From: Edaphochlamys debaryana
Lineage: Eukaryota > Chlorophyta > Chlorophyceae > Chlamydomonadales
Assembly: GCA_016858145.1 (NCBI GenBank)
Contig: JAEHOE010000034.1
Span: forward strand, 372,001-436,000
DNA length: 64,000 bases
Reading direction: 5' to 3'
Made by a program: the position numbers and the translations under genes. The notes under the pieces are model-generated. The model saw only the letters and a list, made by a program, of their open reading frames with translations, was not told where the DNA came from and ran no database searches. Shown piece by piece: positions 45,869 to 56,821 of this stretch. Numbering within the stretch: the stretch's first letter is position 1; the number at the start of each line of letters is the position of its first letter.

Positions 45869-47869
45869 TCAGCATCCTTGTGGGTTACGCCTCACGCCTG
45901 CTCCCAGCTCTGCACGATTCAAGCACCCCCAACCTAACCCGTGCAAGTCACAAGCAAGGAACCCGGGCTGTTCCACCATGGCCCCTGCCAACCGGTTGTC
46001 TGCACCTGAGCGGCACACATCAACCCCGCTCAACAAACCACAGGTTGACTTGGTCATTGGCGGCCTACACTCCTGAACACGGTGCCCCCCGTTTGCCAAC
46101 GGTGGACCCCAACCCCTGCAGCCGTGCGTGACCCTCCCGACCCACGTTGACCTAGTGACCCCATCCAGATCGCACCACGCCTCCGCATGACCCACACCGC
46201 CCCAACCCACATCCCCATAACACCCAACCCACGCCCGCTCCACGACCCGTGCCTGGGCGATGCGCTGCCGCTTGGCGCGGTGCGAAAGGCCCCGCATGAG
46301 CTCCAGCATGAGCCCCGGGCTCTCGGCCAGGCGCGCCGCTGACTCCCCAGCCGACTCCAGCACCCCCTCGTGGTGCTCCAGGTACCACGCCTTGAGCGCC
46401 GACAGCAGCCCCGCGAAGGAGCCGCCCAGCCGCTCCGCCCACAGCAGGGAGCCCACCACCGTCTCGGCCGTGACGGCCGACAGGATCACGGCCTGCGCGT
46501 CCGAGAACAGCTCCGGCAGCAGCAGCCGGTCCGCCAGCTCGGCCACGGACGGGGCCAGTGCTGGCGACATGGCGGCGGCGCCAGTGTAGATGAAGCGCAA
46601 CAGCAGCTCAAAGATGGCGGGGTCCGTGTCCGGCAGGCTCAGCTCGGCGGCCGTGCCGTCCGCAAATGTCTCCAGCGCCAGCCGCCGCTTAAAGTAATCG
46701 CTGCGGGCGATCAGGATGGCGCGGTGGACTCGGAAGCGCCGGCTGGCTACGACCAGGGTCAGGTCCGCCGTGCCGTCGGGCTGGGCGTCCAGCAGCGCGC
46801 CCATGTCCGCGCGCAGCGTCCGGCGGGGCGGGCCGCCGTTTGTCGGGGAGGCGGGAGCTAGTACTGGCGGCGGCTTGAGGCCCAGGTCCAGGATGAGGAC
46901 TGAGTCATGCTCGTGGGCATCCTCACTTGAGCACAGCGCCAGGTACCCGTTTGGGAGGATGAAGGGGGTGCGGTATCCTCCGCTCACACAGGCCAGCGTG
47001 CTCACTGTGCCGTCCGGCGCCACCCGCCGCACGGCCGTCTCGTCGCCTTGTATGTTGCCCAGCAGGACGGCCCCCTCCGCGTCCAGGCGAATGTCCCAGA
47101 GTTCAGAGAAGCGGGCTTGTGAGGCGCTGCCGTCGGCCGAGCCCACTTCACCCTCTCGCCCCACCCACAGGACCGGGGCCGCCGTGCCCAGGGCTGCACC
47201 GCCAGCGCCCCGCGGCAAGCGGTAGAGGGCGGTCGCCGTCGCGATAATGAGCACACCGCCCCCCGCATCAGCGCCGGGCGAGAAGGCGAGGCCGGCAATG
47301 CTGTCCGGCAGTTCAAATGGAAGCGTGGTGACCGTGGCCTGCTCCACAGCACCCGCCGCTGCAGCCCCTCCTTGCGGCCCTGCCGCACGCCATGATGTGG
47401 GCAGCTGCAAGCGGACCACGTGCTTGCTGTCTGCGCCGTTGACGCAGTATAGGCAGCCCTGGCCGTCAGGACACAGGAAGATGGCCTGCCGTAGCCTGGC
47501 ATCGGGGCCGGGCCCATCCTCTGCGCCTAGCTCGAGTGGGTGACCCGCCACCTGCCTCAGGGCGTTGCTGGCGGTTACTTGACCGATGGCCCCACCGTAG
47601 CTTATGTAAAGGGCGTCGCTGAAGCTGTCGTAGGCAGCGTCCAACAGAGGCGCGTCCGCTGTTCCCGCAGGAGGGGGCAGCTGCTGGGGAGGGCCCAACT
47701 GCAGGCCGCTGCGACCGGTGGCGCCGAGGAGTGGGCGCAGGCTGCCGTCGCCGAAGCTCAACAGCGTCTCCACGGATTGCTCGCCGCAGCCTCCAGGCGC
47801 AGGCAGCGACCGAGTTGCGAAGTTAATGCATGCCTGGTCGGTATTGATGGTGTGCCGAAGCGGTTCCAT
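45869..47869 (-). CDS. Propeller-like plus BTB/BACK domain protein (666 aa, single open frame)
   Basis: The ATG at 47869 (MEPLRHTINTDQ) is the first in frame. Residues about 35-335 look like NHL/SMP-type propeller blades: LLDAAYDSFSDALYIS, IAGLAFSPGADAGGGVL, DIRLDAEGAVLLGNI and FILPNGYLALCS. Residues 366-465 form a BTB/POZ domain (TADLTLVVASRRFRVHRAIL, ARSDYFKRRL, LLLRFIYTG). A BACK-like helical segment (about 470-535) ends at HRAKRQRIAQ. BTB proteins commonly serve as Cullin-3 adaptors; that role is inferred. The last 127 residues, after IAQARVVERAW, are rich in Gly, Trp and Cys and read like translated intron, so the true 3' end may differ, for example through a GC-donor intron after CAG at about 46257. 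Confidence 0.75.
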   Translation of the reverse strand: MEPLRHTINTDQACINFATRSLPAPGGCGEQSVETLLSFGDGSLRPLLGATGRSGLQLGPPQQLPPPAGTADAPLLDAAYDSFSDALYISYGGAIGQVTASNALRQVAGHPLELGAEDGPGPDARLRQAIFLCPDGQGCLYCVNGADSKHVVRLQLPTSWRAAGPQGGAAAAGAVEQATVTTLPFELPDSIAGLAFSPGADAGGGVLIIATATALYRLPRGAGGAALGTAAPVLWVGREGEVGSADGSASQARFSELWDIRLDAEGAVLLGNIQGDETAVRRVAPDGTVSTLACVSGGYRTPFILPNGYLALCSSEDAHEHDSVLILDLGLKPPPVLAPASPTNGGPPRRTLRADMGALLDAQPDGTADLTLVVASRRFRVHRAILIARSDYFKRRLALETFADGTAAELSLPDTDPAIFELLLRFIYTGAAAMSPALAPSVAELADRLLLPELFSDAQAVILSAVTAETVVGSLLWAERLGGSFAGLLSALKAWYLEHHEGVLESAGESAARLAESPGLMLELMRGLSHRAKRQRIAQARVVERAWVGCYGDVGWGGVGHAEAWCDLDGVTRSTWVGRVTHGCRGWGPPLANGGHRVQECRPPMTKSTCGLLSGVDVCRSGADNRLAGAMVEQPGFLACDLHGLGWGCLNRAELGAGVRRNPQGC

Positions 47870-48361
47870 CACCCTCACGCTGGCCTGACGCTGACGGCTC
47901 ACGGCGCTGGGGGCAGGGGCCTAGGGCAGTAGGGCATGGGCTGTGGCAATCAAGGCTGTAAGCTGACCCCCGCCGCCAGTGCCAAGCTCTGCACACCTCA
48001 GTGCGGCCTCAGCACCACCACCTGCCCGGGCCGACGCGCACTTGCGGAAACCTCCCTATACAATTAATGCCGGCATCATAGTGTTGACATAGCCGTAGTA
48101 TGTGCAAGGGCTAGGGCTAGGGCAAGGTCGGCGAGGTTGGGGGCCGCGTCGGGCGTGTGATGTGGGCGTGTGAAGTGGTCAACCACTGATATGATTTTAT
48201 GTGGTGTGTGCCAGATTATCGGGCTGCATCTCTTCCCTGTTTCCATTCCTCGCCTGTGTGGATCGAACGTCGCGATCTTGCCCTTCGATTGCGCTCTGCG
48301 CAGGGCTTTGTCCCCGTTGTGATGCTGCTATGTGTGACAAACTAGCGCCACCTCAGCCGGG
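47870..48361. promoter_or_regulatory. Divergent promoter region of the BTB and UBZ4 genes
   Basis: These 492 bp separate the two divergent start codons. The middle is unusually AT-rich for the window (ACAATTAATGCC near 48060, ATGATTTTATGTGG near 48190). GGGCTAGGGCTAGGGC occurs at about 48106. I see no E2F/AGATCT family box here. Confidence 0.4.
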
Positions 48362-51300
48362 ATGAAGCGCAACATCTTTGAGGCGCTCATGCCCGCAGCG
48401 AAGGACGCGAAGCGCGGAGCCAGCAGGACGCCCGCACCCGGCAAGGTAAGATTTTAGAGTTGACGTAGGGTTTTTGGTCTTGTTGCGAGCTATTTCCACG
48501 CTGACGCGTTGCCATCAATCGGGGTTGCCACGTTGCCCCCGACGCCCCTTCCTCAGCGTCCACGCTCGTCCCCTTGCCCTTCCCAACACAGGGCGGCTAC
48601 ACCACCTGCCCCGTCTGCCACCGCACAGTGCCGCTGAGCTTTGCTGAGGCTCACGTGACCCTGTGCCTCACCAGCCCAGCACCGACGCCGTCCCAGCCCC
48701 CAGCCTCCCAGCGGGCCTCACAAGCCCGCGCACCGCACCCGACGCCCTCGCCCGCGGCCGCCGAACAGCCGGCACCTCACCAGCACAGTACCCTCCACTG
48801 CGACCTCAGCCAGTGCAGTGACGGAGAGGATGCCGGCGAGGAAGCAGCGTTGGCCGAGGCCGAGGCCGAGCGGCGGGCCTCGGCCTTGGGTGCCGGGCCG
48901 GGGCCAGGCTCGACCCCTGCGGCCGCGCAGCCCAGGCCAGGGCCAGGCTCGTCCCACCCCAAGCCCAGAACGGGCGTGACAGCAGGGCTTCAAGGGGGTG
49001 ACGAGAGCGCTGGGCCGTGCAGCCAGGCGGGGCCGGGGAGCACGCAGGTCCCCAGCACGCAGGCCCTCGGGAGCCAGGTCTCGGGCAGCCAGGTGGCAGG
49101 CCGCAGCGCCTTTGACATCATGCGCCAGGTGAGCGCACGAGCCGGGGGTGCGTGCTCCGGTCTTGTCCGGCCCGGTCCGGTCTGCCGGCGCCGTGCCCCG
49201 CCCATCCCCGCTTGAGTACGATAGACACCCGCCAGCCCGCATAGTGCAACACGCCAACCTTGCCGCTGCTGCCCCCCCGCAGAGTCAGCAGCGCGCCGCC
49301 GCCCGCAGCCACAGCTTCTTCTTGGAGCGGACCGCGGACGGGCGCTGGCTGGGGCACTGGTGGGCCAAGGGTGAGCCGGAGAGGCGCGGGCCGCGGGTCG
49401 TAGGCTGGGGCCCCATGGCAACGCTCTGGGCCGGGGTAAGCAGCTGCCCTTACCCCCGCCCAGTCCCTCATGCGCCCACGCCTCCCACCTCTCACATTCG
49501 CGCGCACTTGCCTGCCCCGCTCCCCTCAGCATCAAAACCCCCTCACCTCACGACCCCCTGGCCCCTGCCCGCAGGCCTGGCCACCCCCGCCCAGCAGCGC
49601 CTGGCCGCCACCTCCGTGTGGTCGGGGTCCTCCACCCTGGGCAGCCGGGGAGGCGGGGGCGGGGGCGGGGGCGAGGCAGGGGGCGGGGCCGGGGGCGGCG
49701 AGCGGGAGAAGGAGGCGCTCACCCTGCTGACCAACGTGCCGCCGGGGGAGGGGGGGCCCGTGGGCTGGAGCACAGGTGAGGCCGGCGGAGACACAGTCGT
49801 GGTGGCGAGGGAAAGGGCCTGACGGTCTAGAGCTGGGGAGCTGGGGCATAGCTTGCTTGGTGGGCGGGACGCGGGCAAGGCCAGTGGCCCGGGCGTGGGT
49901 GGGACCATGTGCCCCGGGCAGAGGAGGGTGCAGGGGAATCATCACAGCCGGCATGCTCTCCTTCCGCCCCGCCCCTCGGCAGGGAACCTGCCCAGCAACC
50001 TGATCCCGCCCGAGGGCCGCTGGCGCGGGGGCCCCTCGGCGCTCAAGTCGGCCCTCCAGAAGGCGGTGCGGCTGTGCCGGGGCCCCTGCGCCGCGCGCCT
50101 GGCCCTGCATCTCATCAAGGACGAGGAGGGCGAGGGCCGGGCTGGCGGCGGCGGATCTGGATCTGGATCTGGATCTGCACCTGGAGGGTCTGGATCTGGG
50201 TCTGGGTCCGGCGGCGGCGGCGGGAGAGGCGGCGGGGGACGAGGCGGCGGGCGGGGGCGCGGGTGGCGGGGGGACTTCGGCGGCGGCGGGGGCGGCGGCC
50301 CGCAGCAGCTGCTCCGGCGCCTGTCGGTGGTGTGTGTGGAGGACGCCGTGCTGCACCCGGGGCTGCCGCTGGTGGTGTGGCTCATGGCGGCACAGGTGGG
50401 GGAGGGGGGGAAGGGGGCTGGTGGTGGGGAGGGGGGGGAGGGGGGGAGGTACGGGGGAGAGGGAGATTGGGAAGCACAGCAGGTAGGGGAGGAGGGCGGC
50501 GTGAGGAGGAGGAAGGCGAAAGAGGCAACGGGGAAATGAAAAACAGAGCCTGGAAGTCGGAAGGTCGGCTATCAAGGCAGGCTTGCGCCCTGCCCCGCTG
50601 CTATGCCCGGTCACATGTCTGACTCGTCCTCCCCCTCGCTTCCTCCACCCACCTCTCGAGGAGTCCTCTCCCTGCCCAACCCTCCCTCCACCCCCGAAGG
50701 CCAAGGGCTACTCCCTGGGCGGCGCCCACGTGGAGGCACTGCTGGGCCTCACCTTCCAGCTGGCTGCCGTACAAGTACGGGACGGGCTGCCCCACCCCTG
50801 GGACGGGGGAGACGGAGCGGCGCCGTCGGCGGCAGGGGCGGGGGCGGCGGCGCAGGTGCGCGGGCCGCGGGATACGGACGGTGGGCACGGAATGGCTGTG
50901 ACGGAGGAGAGGGGATGGCGAGGAGAAGGCAAAGGCCAGCCTTCGGCCCCAGCCTTTGCACGTGAGGCCGCCCTCAGCCATTCCTCCTTCTCACCCATGC
51001 CCTCCCCTCTCTCTACCTCTCCACCCCTCCCCCTCCCCCACCTCCAGCTCCTCTCCGCCCCGCTCTCCCTCTCCGCCGTGGACGCCCTGCGCCTGCCCCC
51101 CGCCGAGGCCGGCCTGGTCAAGAGCCTGCTGCTGCGCGCGGCGCACGGGGGCATGGCGGGGGACGTGCGGCTGCTGAGGGGCTGCGCGGCCTACTGGGCG
51201 GCCAGGTTCGGGGGCGCGGCGGGTGAGGAGCGGCGGGCAGGGTGGGGAGGATGGGGAGGGTGGAGGGGTGCGTGCTAGCGTAGGAGGGAGCGGAGGGTGG

Positions 51301-53454
51301 GGAGGGGAGGGCGGAGAAGGCAGGGGTGCGTGCCAGGTTGGGACTAGGGGAGGGCGCCGGGACGGAAGCCTCGAGGCCTGTCTTGGGGTTGGGGTTGGGG
51401 CGATGCGTATGGTGAATGGCCTGCGGCTGTGGCATTGGGTAGATGAGGCGACACCGGACAAGCCGCTTCAAGGCTTTTCAACCATCAGCTGCTGACAGCT
51501 TCCGTGATTCCCTGCCCTGCCATGGCCTGCCCTACAGCACCGCCACCACTCCCACCGCCGACGGACCCTGCCGCGCCGCCTGACGCTGCCACCGCTTCTG
51601 GCTCCGCGCCTGGCTCCGCCACACAAGCCCCCGGGAGCACGTGCACGGGGCCACGGCTGGCAACCCCCCAACTCGAGCCTGGAGGTGGCTCTGGGGCTGG
51701 GCCCAGCAAGGACGTTGCTGACGAAGGTGCCGGCAGCAGTGGCACAACAGCCACGCAGGCGGAGGCGGGGGCAGCCACGCAGCGGCGCCTGCCCCCCGTG
51801 CGGCCCTCGTCGGACGCCTACTTCGCTGGGCGGCTGCAGGTGGGGGCGGGGCTGAAGGCTGCAGGCTTTGGGGAATACCTCCTTCGCGCACGATGCTTCT
51901 GATCCTCCCATGCGACGTGTGCTACGTTTCCTCTCTCACCTCCCCATCCCTTTCCTCCACCCCCCTTACCCGCCCCAGGCCGATGACGCCCCCCCCTCCC
52001 GCTCCGCCTTCGTGCCCGCCTCCCGCCTCATGGCCGAGCTGCAGCGGGAGCAGGGGGCGCTGCACAACATCCTCACACAGCCCGGTGCCGGGGCCGGGGC
52101 CGGGCACCCTGCAGCCACCCAAGGGGGACCTTACTCTGCCACACAGGGAGGACCGTCCGCAGGCACCCAGGCAGGACAGTACTCAGCCGCCCAGGGGCCG
52201 TCTTCCTCCACCCGGGCGCCTTCAGCAAACGGCCGTTACGGCTCCGCAGCCGACTACGTGCGGCCGCTGTGGCATGCGGCCGAGGAGCCGTGTGCTGGGA
52301 CTTGCCCCTCTGGGGGAGGCGGAGGGGGCACTGGGGGAGGCGCAGCCGACGTGGCAGGCTGTCCTGCGATGACGGTGCTTGCGGATGCGGTGGAAGGCCG
52401 GACCAACGCCACTTCCGCAGGCAACGGTAGCAGCAGCGGCGGCGAGGGCCCTGGCGGCATGTCGGCGTGGCTGTCGTACCTGGTGCGGTTGTACGGCGCC
52501 GTACCGGTTCCAGTCAACGTGTGCCGCCTGGACCGCGTGGGGCCGCTGCGGCGCTCCGACGTGCCCCTGTCCGCGGTGAGCGGGGCTGGGTGGGGCATTG
52601 GAGGGGCCAGGAGACCAGGAGCCGAGTTTAGGGTGCAGGGTGCAGGGTCCGACGCCTCCGTCCTGGTCTCCTGTCCTGCCTTCCTACCTCTCCCCCTCCC
52701 CCTCCCTTCCCCCCCCAGGTTGACTTCCACGTGTCCGACGTGGCCTCCCAGCTGAGCGAGCGGCCCGAGGTGGCGGCGGCGGTGGAGGCGGCGCTGGGGG
52801 CGGCGGCGGGCGGGGCGGCGCTGTCGGGGGCGCCCGAGGACGCGGAGGACTGCATCAAGAGCGCCATGTGGGGCGGGGGGGGGGAAGGGGGCAGGGTTGG
52901 GGCCAGTTGCACGATGTGGGTCGGGGATGTCGGGTGAAGTTGAACAGCTGTGCCGTAGTGTTGCAACACCCGCAGCCACGCAACCGGTATCTCCGACTCA
53001 CCCCCTCCCCCCCCCCTCCAGGTGGCTGTTCCGCAGCAGCACCAACCCCAAGGCCTGGCTGCACGCACTCAGCCCCTGCTGCGGGGGGGCCGGGGGAGGG
53101 GGCGCGGAGGCCGGGGCGGCAGGCGCACAGCAGCGGCCGTGCAGGGAGCACCGCAGCCTGGTGGAGCAGGTTGGAGGGGGGGATGCCGAATGGGGCTGGG
53201 GGCGGGTATGGCGGGCTGGGGGCAAGTCGCGTGGTGGGACTCCCACGCACCTCCTCGCCCCCCTCCTCCTGATCCCTTCCCTCCACCCTCCCCCATGCCT
53301 CCACCCTCCCCAGCTGTCTGACGAGGAGCAACAGCGGCGGGCGCTGGCGGGCGTGTGGCAGGCGGCGGCGCCCTGGGCGGACCGGTTCGCGGCGCAGTAC
53401 GTGGGGCGGCGCTTCGGGCAGCCCTGGCCGGGGCCCGGGCAGGGGCAGGGGTAG
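48362..53454 (+). CDS. UBZ4-type zinc-finger protein of unknown function (1009 aa, 12 exons)
   Basis: Exons: 48362-48445, 48592-49128, 49283-49370, 49575-49775, 49983-50395, 50700-50855, 51048-51222, 51499-51839, 51979-52575, 52719-52867, 53022-53169, 53314-53454; all phases join. Residues 34-53 (CPVCHRTVPLSFAEAHVTLC) match the Rad18-type ubiquitin-binding finger: C34, C37, H49, C53. A Ser/Gln/Pro-rich disordered region follows (55-200). A conserved-looking core starts with SALQKAVRLCRGPCAARLAL, is interrupted by Gly/Ser-rich spacers, and resumes with LLRRLSVVCVEDAVLHPGLP, LVVWLMAAQ and AKGYSLGGAHVEALLGL. The C-terminal part has a QREQGALHNIL helix and a WLFRSSTNPKAWLHAL segment. UBZ4 fingers often occur in DNA-damage proteins; that role here is inference. 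The acceptor of exon 8 could alternatively be at 51538. Confidence 0.75.
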
Positions 53455-54404
53455 ACGGGCCAGTGGGATGCCGTAAGCAGGGCATGCCAGGGCGGTGGGG
53501 AGGGGAGCATGTGAGGGGGACAAACTGTTGCAGGATGTCGGGGTGTGGGGCGTACCGGTAGCATGCAGCTTCAGCGCAAAGCGCGAGGCTCGGGAGGCGG
53601 GCAGGGCGCGGGGTGTAGGGCGGGGTGTACTGCACCGTTGCAGGAGGTCGGGGTGTCGAGGTCAGCATGGGCAGAGTGGGCATGGACGCTGGGTGAGGCT
53701 GAGCTCGGGTTGGACGCAACAGGGCTTGAGCGCATGGGCGATGGGGTCGAGCGCGTGCTGCATACGGCGCTGAGGATTGCAGGTGGGTGGGTCCTGGCAT
53801 TGGAAGGGCCCCAAACGCCATTGGGAGCACGTAAGCGAATTGTGGCCAAGATCCCTAGGCTGTCGAGGCCGTGTGGCAAGATGCGGTTCTAGCCGGCATG
53901 CCGTTTGAGGGAGGGAGCCCGGGGACGGAAGAGGGTCGCGCAGGGTCGGGTGTGCCAACTACTAGTAATGGTGGGGGCAGGTTAGTGCCAGGCTCGCATG
54001 ACGCGACACGCAAACCCCAGCTAGCGGATTTTGCTTCCACACTGCCGTCCTGGTAGAGCGTCTCGCGAGCAGCTGCCCCCGCTGGGTGCATGGAGCTGGG
54101 GGCAAAGCAGCGTGCGTGCCGCGGCGGCGCGGCCCGCGCTTTTCACACATCACGGGCTAACATGGTACGACGTAGTCAGGGCGCAGGGGCAGGGGGGCAT
54201 CAGCAGAGACACACCGGCTAGGGCATGAGGGTGAAGCCAGGTGACGCAGTACTACGGAGGGGACGGCAGGGGCTGCCAGGGCCAGACACACGCCGACATC
54301 GCAAACCCAGCGAGGTGGGTTGCAGCGCTGGATGCATCAACATATCAAACGCTCCCAACTCAGACCTTTCCTTGCCATCGCAGTCACCTGTGTTGCTGCC
54401 CCGT
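53455..54404. other. Intergenic region upstream of copy H
   Basis: The first 700 bp show no exon. From about 54230 the sequence is shared with the region upstream of copy J (GTACTACGGAGGGGACGGC), including the distal family block at about 54262-54330 (GGGGCTGCCAGGGCC, CATCGCAAACCCAGCGAG, GGTTGCAGCGCTGG). Confidence 0.45.
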
Positions 54405-54432
54405 TTTGGCGCGCAACATACAGCGAAGATCT
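54405..54432 (+). promoter_or_regulatory. Family promoter box of copy H
   Basis: TTTGGCGC at 54405-54412 and AGATCT at 54427-54432, 14 bp apart, end 86 bp before the ATG. Copy J's box is nearly identical. Confidence 0.6.
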
Positions 54433-54518
54433 CCAGCGATACGTATAGGGCTGCCCAGCTCACGCCCACAAGCTAGGTGCATAGGCTAGGCAGTTGGCAA
54501 GGGCTTCAAGGCACTGTC

Positions 54519-56821
54519 ATGGCCAGCGCGGGGCCCGAGGCTGCGGAGGGCTCGGCGCCATCGCTGGTGGATGTCCTCCAGCAGCTCGAGCTACCTGCTT
54601 TGGATCGGCTCATGGACGAGCTGGCTTGGCCTTGGTTAAACTATCGCCATCAGAGCATTGCACATCTGCGCCTGACGTGCCGAGCGCTGCGCGACCTCAC
54701 GGACGCCAGCGTCCGCATTGGGCCGCGACGCCTGGCGCTCCAGCTGCGCGAGGATGGCACCGTCACGGAGCCGCTGGCGTCGCTGGAGCGCTGGGGCCGC
54801 CGTGGCGGCATAGAACTTTTGCTCAAGCTACCGGCTGAGGCCCCCGGCGGCGTGGACGCGCTTTTGCCGGCGGCATTCACCCAGTTGCCTGAAGCGGCGC
54901 GGCGGCGCGTTCGGGAGGTTTACGTGGGCCCCAGCAACTACTCAGCCCCCAGCCCCGTTGTCTCGAGCGCAGCAGTGGGCGCCCTAGCTGCGTCGCTGCC
55001 CTGCCTACGAAGGCTTAACGTCATGAACTTGCTCCCAACGTGGACCCCTGGCGGCACGGGGGAGGCCTACGCAGGTGAGACCTGGGTCAAGGGGCCGGAG
55101 CTGCGCAAGAGGCACTTCAGCTGCTCGGTGGTCCTCAGCGCGGCAGCTTGCTCTCAGCGGCAGGCAGCCGGGAAATAGGCGCTGCTGCTCCCCTGTCCGC
55201 CTCCCGACCCACATCTCCCACATTTCCGTTTCTGTGCCCCCAATGGCTGCAATGGGAAGGGGTCGTACAGCAGTACATCGCGTGGAGTCTACAGCGCCCA
55301 CCGCATCATGCCCCTCATGCTCACCTGGCTCCCCTCCCGACCCGCATCCCTTCCCTTTCCAGCCCTGGCGGCCCTGGGCACGCTGGAGGAGCTGGAGCTG
55401 CCCGGCGTCCCCGGCCTGACCGGCGTGGAGGCGCTGGCAGGCAGCCGGCGGCACCTGAGGCTACGGGAGCGCCGCGATCCATACCACACCCTCACTGTGT
55501 CGGCCGCTGCTCCCCTGGGACAGCTCACTCGGCTCGAGGCGCTGGAGCTTAACGTGTGCAGCATCGACCTGGGGGAGGGCCCCATGCTGCGGAACCTGCT
55601 ATGCGTTCTGCCGCCATCGCGCCGCATGCTAACGCTTTCAACGCTTTCACAATCGAAAGTGGAGCGGTCCCCTGAGGCATGGCCTTGACGGCACCTTTGG
55701 GCTGGCTGAGGGCCGTCTGGTGTCAGCCGAGCTTGGCTGGGAATGGCGGCCCCAAGAGTTGTCGGCCGTTGCCCGGGATGAGCTGCTGCCCTGCTTGGGG
55801 CCGGGCGGGCGGCTGGAGAGCCTTAGCATAGACTGGGTACTTGCCGACGGCTGGGGTGGCACCGAGCTTGCTCCGTTCCTCGAGCTTTGGCGGCGCAGCG
55901 ACCGATCCCATATGCAACGGCTTGTTGTGCAGAAGCAGGACAGCGCTGCAGACGTCTGCGGCGCCCTGGCGGCGGTGGGGCCTGTTGGGAAGTTCTGCCT
56001 CTCGGGCGGTCGTGTTGCCATCGACTTTGCCCTGCCGGAGCATCCCCCATCCGCACCATCCGTCTCCACTCCACTCCTGGACCTGGCCCCGCCCGAGGAG
56101 GTCCTGCGGATGGCCCTGAAGCGCATCGCCCCGCCGGGGGCTGGTGGCGAGGGCGGGGCCGCGGGTGGCAGGCCGGGGACAGCATCGGACGACGATGACG
56201 ACAAAGGTCAAGTGCTCCTCGTGCGGGGCCCCGCGGCCGCCGCTGCGCTGGCGCGGCCCAGAGGAAAAGTTCTGAAAGCCTGGACCCAGGACCTGGAGCG
56301 ACGGGCGAGGGCGGTGTTGGGGCCTGCCGTTACGCTCGGAGGTCGGCTCATAGAGGACGTGCTCCTGCTGCCGCCAGCCTCCGCCGTGCTCCTTCGTTGC
56401 AGCAAAGCCGTGGGCGCCGCTGAGGTGGTAGCCGCTGCCGTGGAGGCTGCCTGGGACGGGAGTGAGGCACAGCGGGTGACCACACCACCGCTAGAGAGTA
56501 CTTCTGACTCCGTCCTACGGTTGGGCCTTAGCAAGGTGCGTTCAAGCATTAGACGGTTGCGTTCCATCCATTGTAGCTGCTTTGGTCCGTCCGTCCGCTT
56601 CTGACTTGGCCTGCTGGCTTGGCCTAGCATGCAAGCACCCGCCCACCCCCATCGCGTCCCTCTCCCTCCCTCCGCAGGTGATGAGCGAGCTGTGGGCGGC
56701 CAGCTGCGTGGGCGAGGGAGGGCCCAGTCTGCAGCAGCGGGTGGAGTGGGCGATGGCGGTGCGGGTCTCCGCAAACGACCTGCCGGGCTACGATGCTGTG
56801 TATGGCTTTCTGCGGCCATGA
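54519..56821 (+). pseudogene. F-box-like / leucine-rich paralog H, frameshifted in exon 2
   Basis: Exons: 54519-55074, 55363-56535 and 56678-56821. Exon 1 (MASAGPEAAEGSAPSL) is intact and almost the same as J. In exon 2 a 9-bp direct repeat (ACGCTTTCA at 55632 and 55641) plus one more base gives 10 bp more than J, shifting the frame; the shifted frame ends in TGA at 55686-55688. Downstream the family frame is open again (MSAELGWEWRPQEL to the donor at 56535), and exon 3 (VMSELWAASCVGEGG, tail ending YGFLRP) is normal. If the shift is real, only a 294-residue product with the F-box-like part and first LRRs would be made. A 119-bp tract (55783-55901) matches copy A with two differences. Confidence 0.75.
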
